From Salvia splendens (Eukaryota > Streptophyta > Magnoliopsida > Lamiales > Lamiaceae), in contig NC_056038.1 of the NCBI RefSeq assembly GCF_004379255.2, forward strand, positions 7,602,729-7,666,728: DNA of 64,000 nt, written 5' to 3'. Both the position numbers and the translations under genes were made by a program. The notes below the pieces were generated by a model that was given only the letters and a program-made list of their open reading frames with translations, searched no databases and was not told the origin of the DNA. Numbering within the stretch: the first letter of the stretch is position 1; each line of letters opens with the position of its first letter. Of the stretch, positions 33,512 through 45,339 are shown piece by piece.

Positions 33512-35431
33512 GAGCATTAGCAATGGGGGGCGCCCTTAGGCGCGCCCTAAGGCGCGCTCTATGCATCGCCACGTCATCATTTTTATCCTCTTACCATCTC
33601 ACCTGCAGTGTGGCGCCCCAAGGAGCGCCCTGTGCATTTTCTTTTATTTGAATATTTAAATAACTACAAAAATTAGGGAAAAAACTTCATTTCATTTATA
33701 AAAATTAATACATTACAATACGAATTAAAAAAATACGCAAACTCAGCGACGGTGGTTACGGGCCCACACTTCTTCAATCATGTCGTTCATGAGCTAGGCA
33801 CGGTCTTGTTGGTTGCGCATTGATGCATGTCTAGATAGAACCTCATTGAAGCCCGTCGGTAATCCTCTAGCGGGGGGCTCGGTCGCCGTGCTGGACGAGC
33901 TAGATGCACCTTCATCATCGTTCCAGTCGGTGATGGTCCCACCTTCATGCTCGACTTTCATGTTGTGCATGATTATGCACACATACATGACATCGACGAT
34001 GACTTCCTTGAACCAGAGATGAGCCGGAACTTTCACAATTGCCCACTGTGCTTGGAGCACACCAAATGCCCGCTCGACATCCTTCCGCGCCGCCTCCTGC
34101 TTTTGCGCAAATAAAACCCTCTTCTCACCAATTGGGCAGCTGATCGTCTTCACAAAAACAGGCCACCGTGGGTATATGCCATCGGCCAAGTAGTACCCCA
34201 TGTGGTATTGGCGCCTGTTGGCAGTGAACTCGATGGTCGGGCCGTTGCCATTGCATTGCTTGGTGAAGAGAGTGGATGAGTTGAGGACGTTAATGTCGTT
34301 GTTCGACCCGACCACGCCGAAGTAAGCATGCCAGATCCAGAACCGATGGTCAGCGACGGCTTCGAGGATCATCGTCGGGTGGCTGCCCTTGTATCCACTA
34401 GTGAATTGGCCTCTCCACGCCGTCGGACAATTCTTCCACTCCCAGTGCATACAGTCGATGCTCCCTAGCATCCCAGGAGAGCCGTGCGCCGTCTCGTGCA
34501 TCTTCATCAGGCCTTGGCAACCAACGGCAGTCGGCCTGCGCAAATATGTGTCGTCGTAGGCCTCCATAACTCCCCTACAAAATCTCTTCAGGCACTCCCG
34601 GCCTGTTGTCTCCCCGACATGGAGGTACTCGTCGAAAATGTCGGCCGTGGTGCCGTAGGCCAACTGACGGAGTGCAGCCGTGCACTTTTGCAACGGTGTA
34701 AGGCCGGGTCTGCCGACGCCATCTTCCCGATACGTCATGTATTCATCACATGACGACAAAGTCCGGACAATGCTGAGAAAAATGTAACGCGGCATTCTAA
34801 ACCGGCGGCGGAAAACGGTCGGTCCCCACCGTGGTTGCTCGACAAAATAGTCTGCAATCAGACGTTGGTGAACTGCCGCGTGGTCGCGTCGGACAACCGT
34901 CCGACGTCGAATAGGCCTGTGGATCTGCTCCACCGTAGCCGCTGCCGCCGCTGCCTCCTCACGCTGCATTTCGACTAAGCATTCTGCCATGGCCTCTTCA
35001 ACGGCTGCATCTAAGGCTTCCGAGGTCGGACTACCTGACTCCGAGGAACTAGAACTAGTGTCGTCGTCGTGGTTCATTTTGGTATGTGAGAGAGGTAGAA
35101 ATGTAAGAGATGAGAGAAATGAGAGGCGAGATGTTCGTATGAACAAGTGAATGAGAAATGAGGTTTAAATAGACAAAATTCAGAAAAAAAAATAAATTCA
35201 AAAACGCGTGTCATCATCCGCGCCCATCGCCCGCTGAGCCCACAATGGTGCCCGATGCTGCGGACGATGGCGCGGACGATAGGCCATCGTCCGCGCTTCT
35301 TCCGCGCCCGAAGCTTAGGGTGTGGGCATAGGGCGCGCCCTATGGCGAGCACCCACAATGGAGGCATCGTCCGCGCCCGAGGACGATGGCACGCATAGGG
35401 CGTGCCATCGGGCGCCCCATTGTGGGTTCCC
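33512..35431 (-). mobile_element. PIF/Harbinger DNA transposon B (open transposase)
   Basis: A 1.92-kb element with a perfect 3-bp TAA duplication (33509-33511 and 35432-35434). Terminal repeats: left GAGCATTAGCAATGG, right read inward GGGAACCCACAATGG. Inner ends share GGCGCGCCCTA/TAGGGCGCGCC-like motifs. It holds one long transposase frame on the minus strand and no ORF1. Transposase identity to copy A is high in the catalytic core but the DNA has clearly diverged, so they are different subfamilies. Confidence 0.9.
33794..35077 (-). CDS. Harbinger transposase (HARBI1-like nuclease), open frame
   Basis: Cut-and-paste DNA transposase of the PIF/Harbinger group. The frame is open for 427 codons from M-N-H-D-D at 35077. 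An upstream in-frame Met at 35146 is less likely because it lies almost at the predicted transcript start (TATTTAAAC TATA-like element at about 35163-35171, minus). An acidic, Ser-rich N-terminus is followed by a helix-rich region (RRRFRMPRYIF) and the DDE_4-type nuclease. The catalytic Asp of GSIDCMHWEW, Asp of YYLADGIYPRW and Glu of KDVERAFG are all present. No stop or frameshift is seen, so this may encode an active enzyme. The Myb/SANT partner usually needed is absent from the element. Confidence 0.9.
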   Translation of the reverse strand: MNHDDDTSSSSSESGSPTSEALDAAVEEAMAECLVEMQREEAAAAAATVEQIHRPIRRRTVVRRDHAAVHQRLIADYFVEQPRWGPTVFRRRFRMPRYIFLSIVRTLSSCDEYMTYREDGVGRPGLTPLQKCTAALRQLAYGTTADIFDEYLHVGETTGRECLKRFCRGVMEAYDDTYLRRPTAVGCQGLMKMHETAHGSPGMLGSIDCMHWEWKNCPTAWRGQFTSGYKGSHPTMILEAVADHRFWIWHAYFGVVGSNNDINVLNSSTLFTKQCNGNGPTIEFTANRRQYHMGYYLADGIYPRWPVFVKTISCPIGEKRVLFAQKQEAARKDVERAFGVLQAQWAIVKVPAHLWFKEVIVDVMYVCIIMHNMKVEHEGGTITDWNDDEGASSSSSTATEPPARGLPTGFNEVLSRHASMRNQQDRA

Positions 35432-35434
35432 TAA

Positions 35435-36517
35435 ATCCTTTTAATCTACTCCGTTTAAAGTCAAGTCGCGAGCTTCGTAGCTAGATCAGGTAAGGGCTCG
35501 AAATTAAGAATTTGACATAATGGCGTACCGAAAATTAGGCTTCAATAAAATAGACGGCTTAAGTTGATATAGTACAAAAAAGTTTTAAAAAAAATTGTAC
35601 TAGTAATCTATATAGAAATGAAAAGTTTGATCTTGATCAATTATCATAATAGTGTTCTAGATTTTGACGCTAAGCCGTGGGCATATAATTATAACACAAC
35701 TAAAATTGAATATTCAAATACACAAACAATACTATACAACTTGGACCGGCTTGTCTGTTTCTAGTCAATTAATGTTTCTAATAATGCAAAAAAGACACAA
35801 ACCATACGAAGATGGTGAGCTGACGGTCCAAAAATAAAAATCCAACCATAAAAGAAACACACTGGCACTGCAATTCAGCCACAGCAAGTCTGCATCAGTA
35901 AAGACCCGGAATAGGAATAGGAATAGCAATAGCAAATAGCCTGAGCAATAATTATAAATATCAAATGATTTGAATATTTTGAAATACTAGTAGCACAGTA
36001 GCTTTCACTGAAAATGTGTAGCATCAAACTCTTCATAATGCATTTTGAGTTGTGACATCGTTATACTTATTTCTTAGTTTTGACAAAAATTAATGTAATA
36101 CACGTTCTTATCATAATAATTTATTTATATTTTAATATATCAGATCAATAGGTTATTCTTTAGAATACTATATGCATATTTATTTGCAATAAATGATTGC
36201 TGGTGATTTGCATTAGCTAAAGTAAAATGCTCGGGAATAAACAAAATCCAAATCCCAAATCCAATCTCAGGCCAAGCTGCGACTTCTTTCATGCGCGCAA
36301 TAAAAAATTGGGAAGACACAAAGTTATAGAAAGAGCAATTAATGCAAATAAAAGAGAGCAGAAAAATAAATTAAGAAGAAAGATTAAAAATAAAAATAAG
36401 AGTAATAAAATGAAATAGATGATGCATAGGGAAAGAGAAATTAATCATCGTAAGTATTGAAAAGAGGAATGAATTAATATGGATAAGAGGAGAGAGAAAG
36501 ACAAAATTTACTCAATA
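35435..36517. other. Intergenic, no gene
   Basis: About 1.1 kb of AT-rich DNA with GAATAG simple repeats near 35910-35935 and no supported gene. The open frame at 36227-36418 is low-complexity Lys/Asn sequence. The last eight bases plus the next (36518-36525) form the left target duplication of hAT 1. Confidence 0.55.
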
Positions 36518-36525
36518 GGTATGCC

Positions 36526-39500
36526 TAGGCATGCACACAATTCATAAACCGCCGGTTCCGAGTTCACCATTTCTATGAACCTGACCAGGCCCGCCAAGGG
36601 TTCCGGCGGTTCCGGTTCAAAAAACCGCCAGTTCCCGGCCGGTTCGGCGGTTCGTAGTTTTTTTTTTTCATTTTCTTATTTATTTATCTATGAAACGTTC
36701 GTAAATAAAATTCAAAAAATCACGATAAAAATTGCAATTTTATTGAAATTACAAGTTACAACAATTACAAATCACAAAAAACTTGAATTCTTGAAGTCTT
36801 AAACAAAAAATTTAAATACAACGAGACTACTAGTCTACAACGAAGCTAATTACAAATTACATTAAAAGACTTGAAGTTCCGAACAATAAATTTATAAGTA
36901 TATATACTCTTAGTCAGCGAAGGAGATGTTTCTACATAACTAAATTGATGACACCTTTAGCAATTCAACCTTAAATGTTGAGTTTAGTCCTACAATCAAC
37001 AATTATAGTAGAATTGTCAAAAGTTTCTCGGATTTAGCCTTATAGAGAAATCTACTTCACCGGCTAGATTATATACAAATATAATTATTTAATTGTATTT
37101 GCATATTTTTAAAGTAGAAACAAATGGAACCAAAAAGAAATTAAGGAAAAAGGACTTGAACTCAACTTAAATTTAAAATTTAAGTTGAGGTGTCTACGTA
37201 TCACCAATGCTCATTTGCATTAGGGAATCAAAGCTCACGTAGTTCTCTTACCTTACTTACCTATTTGGCTTGGCCGGCGGTTGACGGTTGGCCTACGATT
37301 CATCCCGGGTGAAATCTTCTTGTGATTCCTCCTTATGATCATCTCAATCATTTTCTTGCTCTCTGACGTCAGCTTTTGCCAATCATCAAGTAACATCACG
37401 ACTTCCATATTTTTCGTGAAGAGATTACTTCTTGATTCATCCAACACACATGATCCAACACTGAAAGCGGACTCGACGGCGACAGTGGAAGCCGGAACCG
37501 AAAAAATCTCCTTGGCCATTGACGCAAGTATGAGAAAATCTTTCTAGTGTGTTCCCCACCAATCGAGGACGTCGATTTGGGCGGGAGGAGTAGGACCTTC
37601 ATCACCAAAGGAAAAAAGTGAATCGAAATATAAATCTAACTCACTTACCATACCTGGGGTCGACCTTCCGCCGGTGCTGTAGTTGTATAGGTCGGCTAAT
37701 TGGAATTGAGCGTCGGGGTCATCATAATCAGTTTGAAATGTGAAGCCAAAATTATGTTGTTGATGAGGGATAGGTCTTCTGACTTGATGGGTACTGTTAT
37801 ACTTGGTTTCATATTCGGTGTAGAGAGCACGCAAGTTAAACTCGAAGGTTTGTTGGACAATTGACCGGTGCGGGAGGTTTATTTGAAATGTTTCGATTAT
37901 GTTTACTCCCCATTAGTCATTGCTATCCGCTTGCAATGCTTGAAGTGGATCAAGATCAATAGAACTCAGATTGTTATAATAAAAATCTAAAATCCTAGAG
38001 GTACCGGCTAATTTCCATTTTGAATCCAAGACCTTTGCAATCAAAAACATCGTTGGAATCTCACTGAAATACTTAGTCATTTGTCAATCATATAATATAA
38101 AACACACATCAATTCAGGAAAAGAGCAAGCATTTTTCATCGCACTTTTAAAACTAAGTGATATATACATGCAATGCTCTAAAACACGAACAACAGTGCAA
38201 TAATAAACACCCAACAGTATAATTTTTGAAATATTTGAACAATTTAAATACACTCACGCTATGATCCCAACAACTATGCGACAGATATAAATCAGAAACA
38301 GGATAGGTTCTAAAAAAATCACACAAATAATCTTTATGCTCCAAAGTAGAATTCATACAATCATATGTCGAATTCCATCTATGAGGCACATCCATGGTAA
38401 AATTCGTATATCTTACCTTCTTTTGATGGCAATACTTCTTCCAAGCTTTGCCAATAGGCGGTTTTTGATGGATTAATCTAACTGCAGTTCTAATAGGACT
38501 AACATGCTTTTGCCATAATTCAAGCGCATCTTGTACACATAAATTCAAAATATGACATATGCATCTTTGATGAAAATACTTACCACCAATAACCGGAGCA
38601 CAAGCCGCAATCAAGTCATTAATACTTGGAGTGTTAGTAGTTGCATTATCAAAACCAACAGAAAATATCTTATTGCATAATTGAAATTCATTCAAAACTT
38701 GAATAATTAAAGAAGCAATTTCGGGTACAGTGGGTGGTGTCTCAAATTCTCTAAAACCAATCAAACGCTTATTCAAACTCCAACTATTGTCCACAAAGTG
38801 AACCGTAATGCCCATGTATGAATGTCTATTAAAAGAATCAGTCCATACATCTGAGCAAATGTTTACTTTGTGTCCCAAGTTGAGTAAATAACGTGATAAT
38901 TCAACTTTTTCTCCAAACATTGTCGAATGGTAGATCGTTGAACGATCATTCAACCTACTCTTTTGACAGCTACGTTCAAACCACTTTGCATAGTAACCTC
39001 AAATTTTTTGTCGTCATAAACATTAAAAGGAAAATGCTTCATTGCGGCCCATCTAGTCGTAACGTCAGTAAAACTTTTAGGATCATATTTAAAAAAAGGC
39101 GTACCTGACGAACCTGAGCCACCATGTTAGAAGTTTAGTTGGGTTTGGGTAGCGGCAGTGCCACATTCTACCAGATGCTTTGTCACCAAATGACGACGAA
39201 GGGGTGCCATATCCTCCACCACTCGCAAATTTGTAGACTTTATCACAATAGTTACAATATGCATGAAACGCCAATGTCTCTTCTTGAGAGAGCGGATCAT
39301 TAGGATTTGAAATTACCACCGGGACCTTCTTGTAGTGTTTAACATAAATATCAGATTTCAATGTTTTTTTAGTGGGTGGATCAGGGGAGGCATGTCCTCA
39401 TTTCCGTCGGTGCTAGACGGAATACGAGAACGAGATCTATCATCATTGTTATCCGAGTCCGACGATATAGCCACGTCGTACTCGTCATCTTGTTGCACGG

Positions 39501-40417
39501 AACTACCACCGCCCCCACCTTGATGCATTTGAGCGAGTAGCATGTCGGTCCTATGATCTTCTTCTATCTATAAATATTATATAAGTTGAAGTTTTAATTA
39601 GGAACACAAATTTTATTTGAAAAACTCAATCTTATGAAATTATGAATTGTAAAAATAATTTTATTTTTAAGAACTTACTTGCATGTGTTCAGCCGCCACT
39701 TGGGAAACCTCTTCCATAACTTCTCGAGGATTAGGTCGCTTTGATTTTTGGGGACGACTACTTTGATCTTGGGAAATTCCTTTGCCCCGATCACCACGTC
39801 CCGGTCCACCACGAGAAGAAGACATAATGTAAAATGAAAGTAGTATGAAATATGGAGTATTGAATAAATGGTAAATTACGAACACAACAACAAATATAGT
39901 AGTAAATAACTTGAGTAATTAGACAGAATGAGGATAGAGAATAGATAAATTGAGATTGAGAAGGAAATCCTTGTTAACACAAGAATGGGGTGAGTAAAAA
40001 TGATGGGGGAAGTGGGGTATTTATAGGAGTAAATTTGGAAGAAATAAAAAAAAAGGTTCAAATTTCAAATTTCGGCCGGTTTACCGCCTGAACCGACGGT
40101 CCAGTCCACGGTTTCTGCCCGAAAAGCGGCGGTTTCTGACCGGTTTTAAGGCCAATACACTGCCACCTATACGCTGCCACCTGAAAAATGCCAGTTTCTG
40201 ACGTAAACCGGCGGTTTTTCTGCACACCTAGCTTGAAAACCTACGCCCTAGGCGGAATCCTACCGTTGGAACTGCTGAACCGCTGGTTACGGTTCACGAT
40301 TTTTTTTAACCTGAACCGGCCAGCTTGAACCGTCGACGCCGGTTCCGGTCCGGTTTGTGAACCAGCGGTTCCGAACCGCCGGCTAACCGGCGGTCCGATT
40401 CAGTTTGTGCATGTTTA
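36526..40417 (-). mobile_element. hAT transposon 1 (degenerate)
   Basis: A 3.9-kb element whose ends are TAGGCATGCACA on the left and, read inward, TAAACATGCACA on the right. It is flanked by GGTATGCC (36518-36525) and GACATGCC (40418-40425), an 8-bp target duplication with two changes. Both ends carry arrays of CCGCCGGTTC/GAACCGGCGG units (36545-36660 and 40070-40400). It encodes a zf-BED hAT transposase on the minus strand with many breaks. Confidence 0.88.
37253..39825 (-). pseudogene. hAT transposase (zf-BED, RICESLEEPER-like), broken
   Basis: Exon 1 starts at 39825 (M-S-S-S-R-G-G-P) and ends at about 39679 at a GTAAGT donor. Exon 2 starts near 39563. Parts in order: acidic Ser-rich region; frameshift near 39370; BED zinc finger beginning CNYCDKVY, with a frameshift (about 39195) that destroys the distal His pair; a core with CSDVWTDSF and SVGFDNATTNT (38153-38953); a gap with breaks to 37834; the LDWW block; a TAG at 37544-37546 where hAT 2 has Glu; and the C-terminal dimerisation region with STVAVESAFS (37253-37519). 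It is non-functional, but it preserves the C-terminal motif that hAT 2 has lost. Confidence 0.85.
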
Positions 40418-40499
40418 GACATGCCGTTTATTAATGGTTGGAGGAGGGTAATTTAGTCCCAAAACAAAAGGTACTAATAGTATATAAGGAATAGACGTC

Positions 40500-40690
40500 A
40501 CCACGGTTCGGGAACCGCCGGTTCACGGTTCGGAACCGGCGGTTCCGGTTCAAGATTTGTTGGAACCAGAACCGGCCCGTCGAAGACCGCACGGTTCCGG
40601 TTTATGAACCGTGAACCGCCGGTTCACTTGAACCGGCCTAACCGTCGGTTGTTACCCGGTTCCGGGCCGGTTCGGCGGTTCGGCGGTTTA
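40500..40690. repeat. GC-rich subterminal array of hAT 2, left
   Basis: About a dozen overlapping GAACCGGCGG/CCGCCGGTTC and GGTTCGG units in both orientations. The right-hand mate is 44760-45150, and hAT 1 has similar arrays at 36545-36660 and 40070-40400. These are probable transposase-binding sites. Confidence 0.8.
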
Positions 40691-41162
40691 TCCGATTTTT
40701 TTTTTTTTTTTTTTTGCATTTTGTAAATTGTAATTCAAGTTTAAAATGTAAAAAAACTTGCGTAAATAACATTAGAATGAAGCGATGTACAAATGTAATT
40801 TTATTGATACAAATTACAACTTCAAAATTACAAATTACAACTTTAAAATTACAAATTACAAGTTAAAATTTACAAATTACAACATAAAAATTAGAAATTA
40901 CAACTTCAAAATTATAAATTACAAAAGACTTAAAGTCTTCATTACAATTTACAAAATTACATATTCGAAATAAAGGGGAGAAAAAAGAAATAAAGGAAAA
41001 GGACTTGAGCTCAACTTAAATTTAAACTTAAATTTAAAATTTAAGTTGAAATATAAGTTGAGATGCCTACGTATCCTCAATGCTCAATTGCATTTTGGAA
41101 TCAAAGTCCACGTAGTTCTCTTACCTTGCTTACCTATTTGGCTTGATCGGAAGTATTGGCGC

Positions 41163-44100
41163 CTACTCTTCTTCGTCGGGGAAGTAGTCTTGGTCGGGTT
41201 GTACTACTAGTTTGTCCCAATCCGGTTCTTGGTCTCTAATTTCGGCGGAGCACCAATCATCAAGTAACATGGTGGCTTCCATGTTTTGTCCGGTGAGCCT
41301 ACTTCTTCGGTCGTCCAAAAGATCTCCTTGGCCATTGATGCAAGGATGGGAAAATCTTTCTCGTGTGAAGACCACCAATCTAGGACGTCGATTTGTTGGG
41401 GAACGGGACCTCCTTCTTCCTCATTGAATGAAAAGTGTGAGTCTAAATATAAATCTAACTCACTTACCGAATGTGCCGTCCTTCCTCCGCTGCTGAAGGC
41501 GTATAGGTCCGCCAATTGGGATTGGGTGTCGGGGTCATCAACTTGGAAGAAGCCAAAGTTCTGTGTTTGACGGGGGGGTCTAGGTCGAACTTGGTGGGTA
41601 GTGTTGTACTTGACTTCGTAATCGTGAAAGAGAGCCCGCAAGTCGAACTCAAAATTTCTTTGGAGGATTGGGAGGTGGGGGAGGTTTATTTGGAATGTTT
41701 GGGCAAGGTTTATGTAGTTGTCGTCGTCGTCAGTTTGCAAAGCTCGGAGTGGTTCAAGATCAATAGAAGCTAAACTGTTGTAATAAAATTCTAAAATTTT
41801 GAAAGTACCAACTAGTTTCCACTTTGGATCTAAAACTTTGGCAAGCAAAAAAACTGTTGGGATCTCATTGAAATACTTGAGCCATTTTTCAACCATGTAA
41901 TATAAAACACACATAAGCTCAAGATTGTTTGCGGAATTTTTCATTGCAGTTTTAAAACCAAGTGATATGATCATGCAATGTTCTAAAACACGAACGGATG
42001 TGCAATAATACACACCCGATAACTCCATAGTGGCACTTCGAAAATTTTTGAATAATTTAAATAAACTCAGGCTTTGTTCCCAACAAGAAGATGTTAGATA
42101 TAAATCATCAACAGGGTAAGTTCTATAAAAATCAACTAAATAGTCTATATGCTCCATTGTAGATTGCAATATGTCATATGTAGAGTTCCATCTAGTAGAA
42201 ACGTCTAAAGTAAACTTTGTGTACCTTATTTTCTTCGAGTGGCAATACTTCTTCCACGCCTTGCCAATTTGAGGCTTCCAGTGGATCAAGGATACAGCTG
42301 TAGTAATAGGTTGAATATGTCTTTGCCATAAAGACAAAGCATCTTGTACACATAAGTTTAAAATATGACAAATACATCGTTGATGAAAATACTTACCACT
42401 TATCACCGGGGAGCAAGCCGCAATTAAATCGGATATACTTGCGGTGTTGGCGGTTGCGTTATCAAAACCAACCGAAAATATCTTGTTGCATAACTCATAC
42501 TCATTCAAAACTTGAATAATTAAAGAAGCAATTGCTTGTGCGGTGTGTGGGGAAGGAAATTGTCTAAAACCAATCAAACGTTTATTTAAAGACCAACTAT
42601 TGTCTATAAAATGACAAGAAATACCCATGTAAGAATTTCGTTGGAAAGAATCCGTCCACACATCGGAGCAAATATTAACTTTGTGCCCCAAGGTGGATAG
42701 ACTCTTTGCAATTTCCATTTTTTTTTAAAAATACTGCCGGTTGTTAGATCTTTGAGCAGTAGAGGGGGGAATTCTTTTTGCAGCAACATTAAAAGCTTGT
42801 TGCATAGTCATTTCATATTTTCTGTCATTAAAAAAATTGAACGGCAAATGTTTCATTGCCGCCCATCTTACCATGGTATCGGTAGTATTTTTGGGATCGT
42901 ATTTAAATAGTGGCGTACCTGTTTGAGACGATGAGCCGGCGGGGAAGTTGATTTGGGTTTGGGATCTAGAATGCCCAAATTCCACGGGGTGTTTTGCCTT
43001 CAAATGGCGTGTGAGAGTACCATATCCCCCACCGATTACAAATGGATAGACTTTATCGCAATAGTTGCAATAAGCTTTGAACTCGCCTGTCTCCACGGTA
43101 GTGGTCGAATCATCAGGATTAGAAATTACAACCGGGACCTTCTTGTAATGTTTGGTGAAGATGTCGGATTTCAACTTTGGAGGCATCTTCTTCTTTTGTC
43201 TCCCGGAAGGAGGAGGAGCTTCGGCCTCCTCGTCATTTTCGCCAACTTGGCCGGCGCTAGAAGGTGGGAATTGATGCGATCCATCATCGCCTTCGTCCGA
43301 TGATAGATTCACATCGTATTCGAAACGCGAAGCCGAATGTGGCTCTTCGTCGCCGAGGGTGGCAAGTAACAAGGCCGCATTTCGATCTTCTTCCTCCTAC
43401 GAGAATTATACACATTAAAACATATAATACTAACATATTAAAACATACTAACATATTAAAACATATTAAAACATACTAACATATTAAAACATACTAAAAC
43501 ATACTAACATATTAAAACTTACTAAAACATATTAAAACATATAAAACTTACTAAAACATATTAAAACATATTAACATATTAAAACTTACTAAAATATATT
43601 AAAACATACTAACATATTAAAACTTACTAAAACATATTAAAACATATAAAACTTACTAAAACTTACTAAAACATATTAAAACATACTAACATATTATAAC
43701 ATATTAAAACATATTAAAACATACTAACATATTAAAACATACTAACATATTATAACATATTAAAACATATTAAAACATACTAACATATTAAAACTTACTA
43801 AAACATATTAAAACATATAAAACTTACTAAAACATATTAAAACATATTAAAACATATTAACATATTAAAACGTACTAAAACATATTAAAACATACTAACA
43901 TATAAATCAAAGGAAGGACCACGCTGAGGCATTCCACAATAGGCTATCTTGCACAAGCATATAAGAAAAGGCGGTAGTCCGCACATAATCTTTTTCCGAG
44001 CAAGTATACCAAATGGTGCTCTCAAATTAAAGACTTATCATATAACATATTAAAACATACTAACATATAAATCAAAGGAAGGACCACGCTGAGGCATTCC

Positions 44101-44491
44101 ACAATAGGCCATCTTGCACAAGGATATAAGAAAAGGCGGTAGTCCGCACATAATCTTTTTCCGAGCAAGTATACCAAATGGTGCTCTCAAATTAAAGACT
44201 TATCATATAACATATTAAAACATATTAAAACCTACTAACATATTAAAACTTATATCATATAACATAATAAAACATATTAAAAAACTACTAACATATTAAA
44301 ACTTATTATAACATATTAACATAGTAAAACATTTAATTTAGAAGTTTAGAACTTACTTGTAATCGAAGAGCGGCTCGCCTTCCCACCTCCTCCGCAACTT
44401 GTGCTCTAGAAGGGGCACGACGACGCCGAGAGTCACTTTGATCTTGAGCAATGCCCTTGCCCCGATCACCACCACGACGAGATGAAGACAT
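41163..44491 (-). pseudogene. hAT 2 transposase, two lesions
   Basis: Exon 1 is 44491 to 44357 (M-S-S-S-R-R-G-G-D-R, donor GTAAGT). Exon 2 starts near 43395. A BED-type zinc finger follows (CNYCDKVYPF and RHLKAKHP, about 43000-43085). A stop TAA lies at 42725-42727 next to a T/A run. The catalytic core has CSDVWTDSF and SVGFDNATANT, then the LDWWSSHEKDFPILASMAKEIF block. Near 41317 about 58 bases are missing compared with hAT 1. This removes the PAS-x-VAVESAFS heart of the hAT C-terminal domain and shifts the frame into a short tail ending at 41163. It is not functional without both sites. The rest is open and well preserved. Confidence 0.88.
43410..44330. repeat. Minisatellite filling the hAT 2 intron
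   Basis: About 0.9 kb of AAAACATATTAAAACATACT-like units (about 10-bp and 30-bp periods). It is interrupted by two copies, 165 bp apart (from 43901 and 44066), of a unique segment of about 130 bp containing GGAAGGACCACGCTGAGG. It lies wholly within the intron between exons 1 and 2 of the transposase gene. Confidence 0.85.
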
Positions 44492-45339
44492 GATATTATG
44501 GAAATTGGAAGTAGAGAATAGATAGTAGTGTTTATGTGAATATGACTATATGATAACGTGAACAAGAACAACGTGAGTAAATTATGAGCGCAAACAACGT
44601 ACACAACTTGAGAGAATGAGGATGGAGAATAGAGAAATTGAGATTGAGAGAGAAATTCTTATTAACACAAGAATGGGGTGAGTAGAAATGGAAGAGGAGG
44701 GGGTATTTATAGGGGAAAATTGTGATTAAAAATTAAAAAAAAAAATAATCAAATTTTGAAAAATAACCCTGAAACCGCCGGTTCGCCGCCGAAACCGCCG
44801 GTTTTTGGTGGAACCGGCGGTTTACGGACCGTTTGAATTTTCAAATTTTGAAAATTGCGGTGGGAAACCGCCGGTTTAGGCCCGGAACCGCCGGTTTAAC
44901 CCTGAAATTGTGAAAAGGCTAGGGAGTAGGCCTGAAATTGTGTCGGAAACCGCCGAACCGCCGGTTCGGAACCGCCGGTTTCGCCGGAACCGGCGGTTCC
45001 GACCCGCCGGTTACGGTTTGCATAAAATGAGGAACCGGAACCGCCCGGCGGTTCCGGCGGTTCCGGTGCCGGTTCGAACCGCCGGTGACGGTTCCGGTTC
45101 CGGTTCGGAACCGCCGGCGACGGTTCCGGGCCGGTTCATCCGGGCCGGTTCGGTTTGGAGACGTCTAATAAGGAACCGTGCATGTGTGAATAGCTATTTA
45201 TAATACTATAGTTTACTCCTTTTACTATAGTTTACTCCATTTAAAAGGATAGGTTATTTGATCACGTTGCCAAAAATGATCACGTTTTGCGGGAATTTGA
45301 AAAAAAGTCTTGCTCCACAAGACTCGCTAATGCGGCAAA

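Larger units (their letters stand above)
40492..45167 (-). mobile_element. hAT transposon 2 (recent insertion)
   Basis: A 4.68-kb element with a perfect 8-bp target duplication ATAAGGAA (40484-40491 and 45168-45175). The ends read inward TAGACGTCACC and TAGACGTCTCC. GC-rich CCGCCGGTTCC/GGAACCGGCGG arrays fill both subterminal zones (40500-40690 and 44760-45150). The transposase gene is on the minus strand, with one intron that holds a large minisatellite. It inserted 74 bp beyond the end of hAT 1. It is the same family as hAT 1 but much better preserved. Confidence 0.93.

Noticed and set aside
36227..36418. 63-codon Lys/Asn-rich frame
   Set aside because: Low-complexity AT-rich sequence with no homology pattern.
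40785..40973. 62-codon Asn/Tyr/Lys frame
   Set aside because: Translated ACAAATTACAACTT-type simple repeat inside hAT 2.
43410..44330. Array that could be mistaken for a CRISPR
   Set aside because: Units are short, contiguous AT repeats without regular unique spacers, inside a plant transposon intron.
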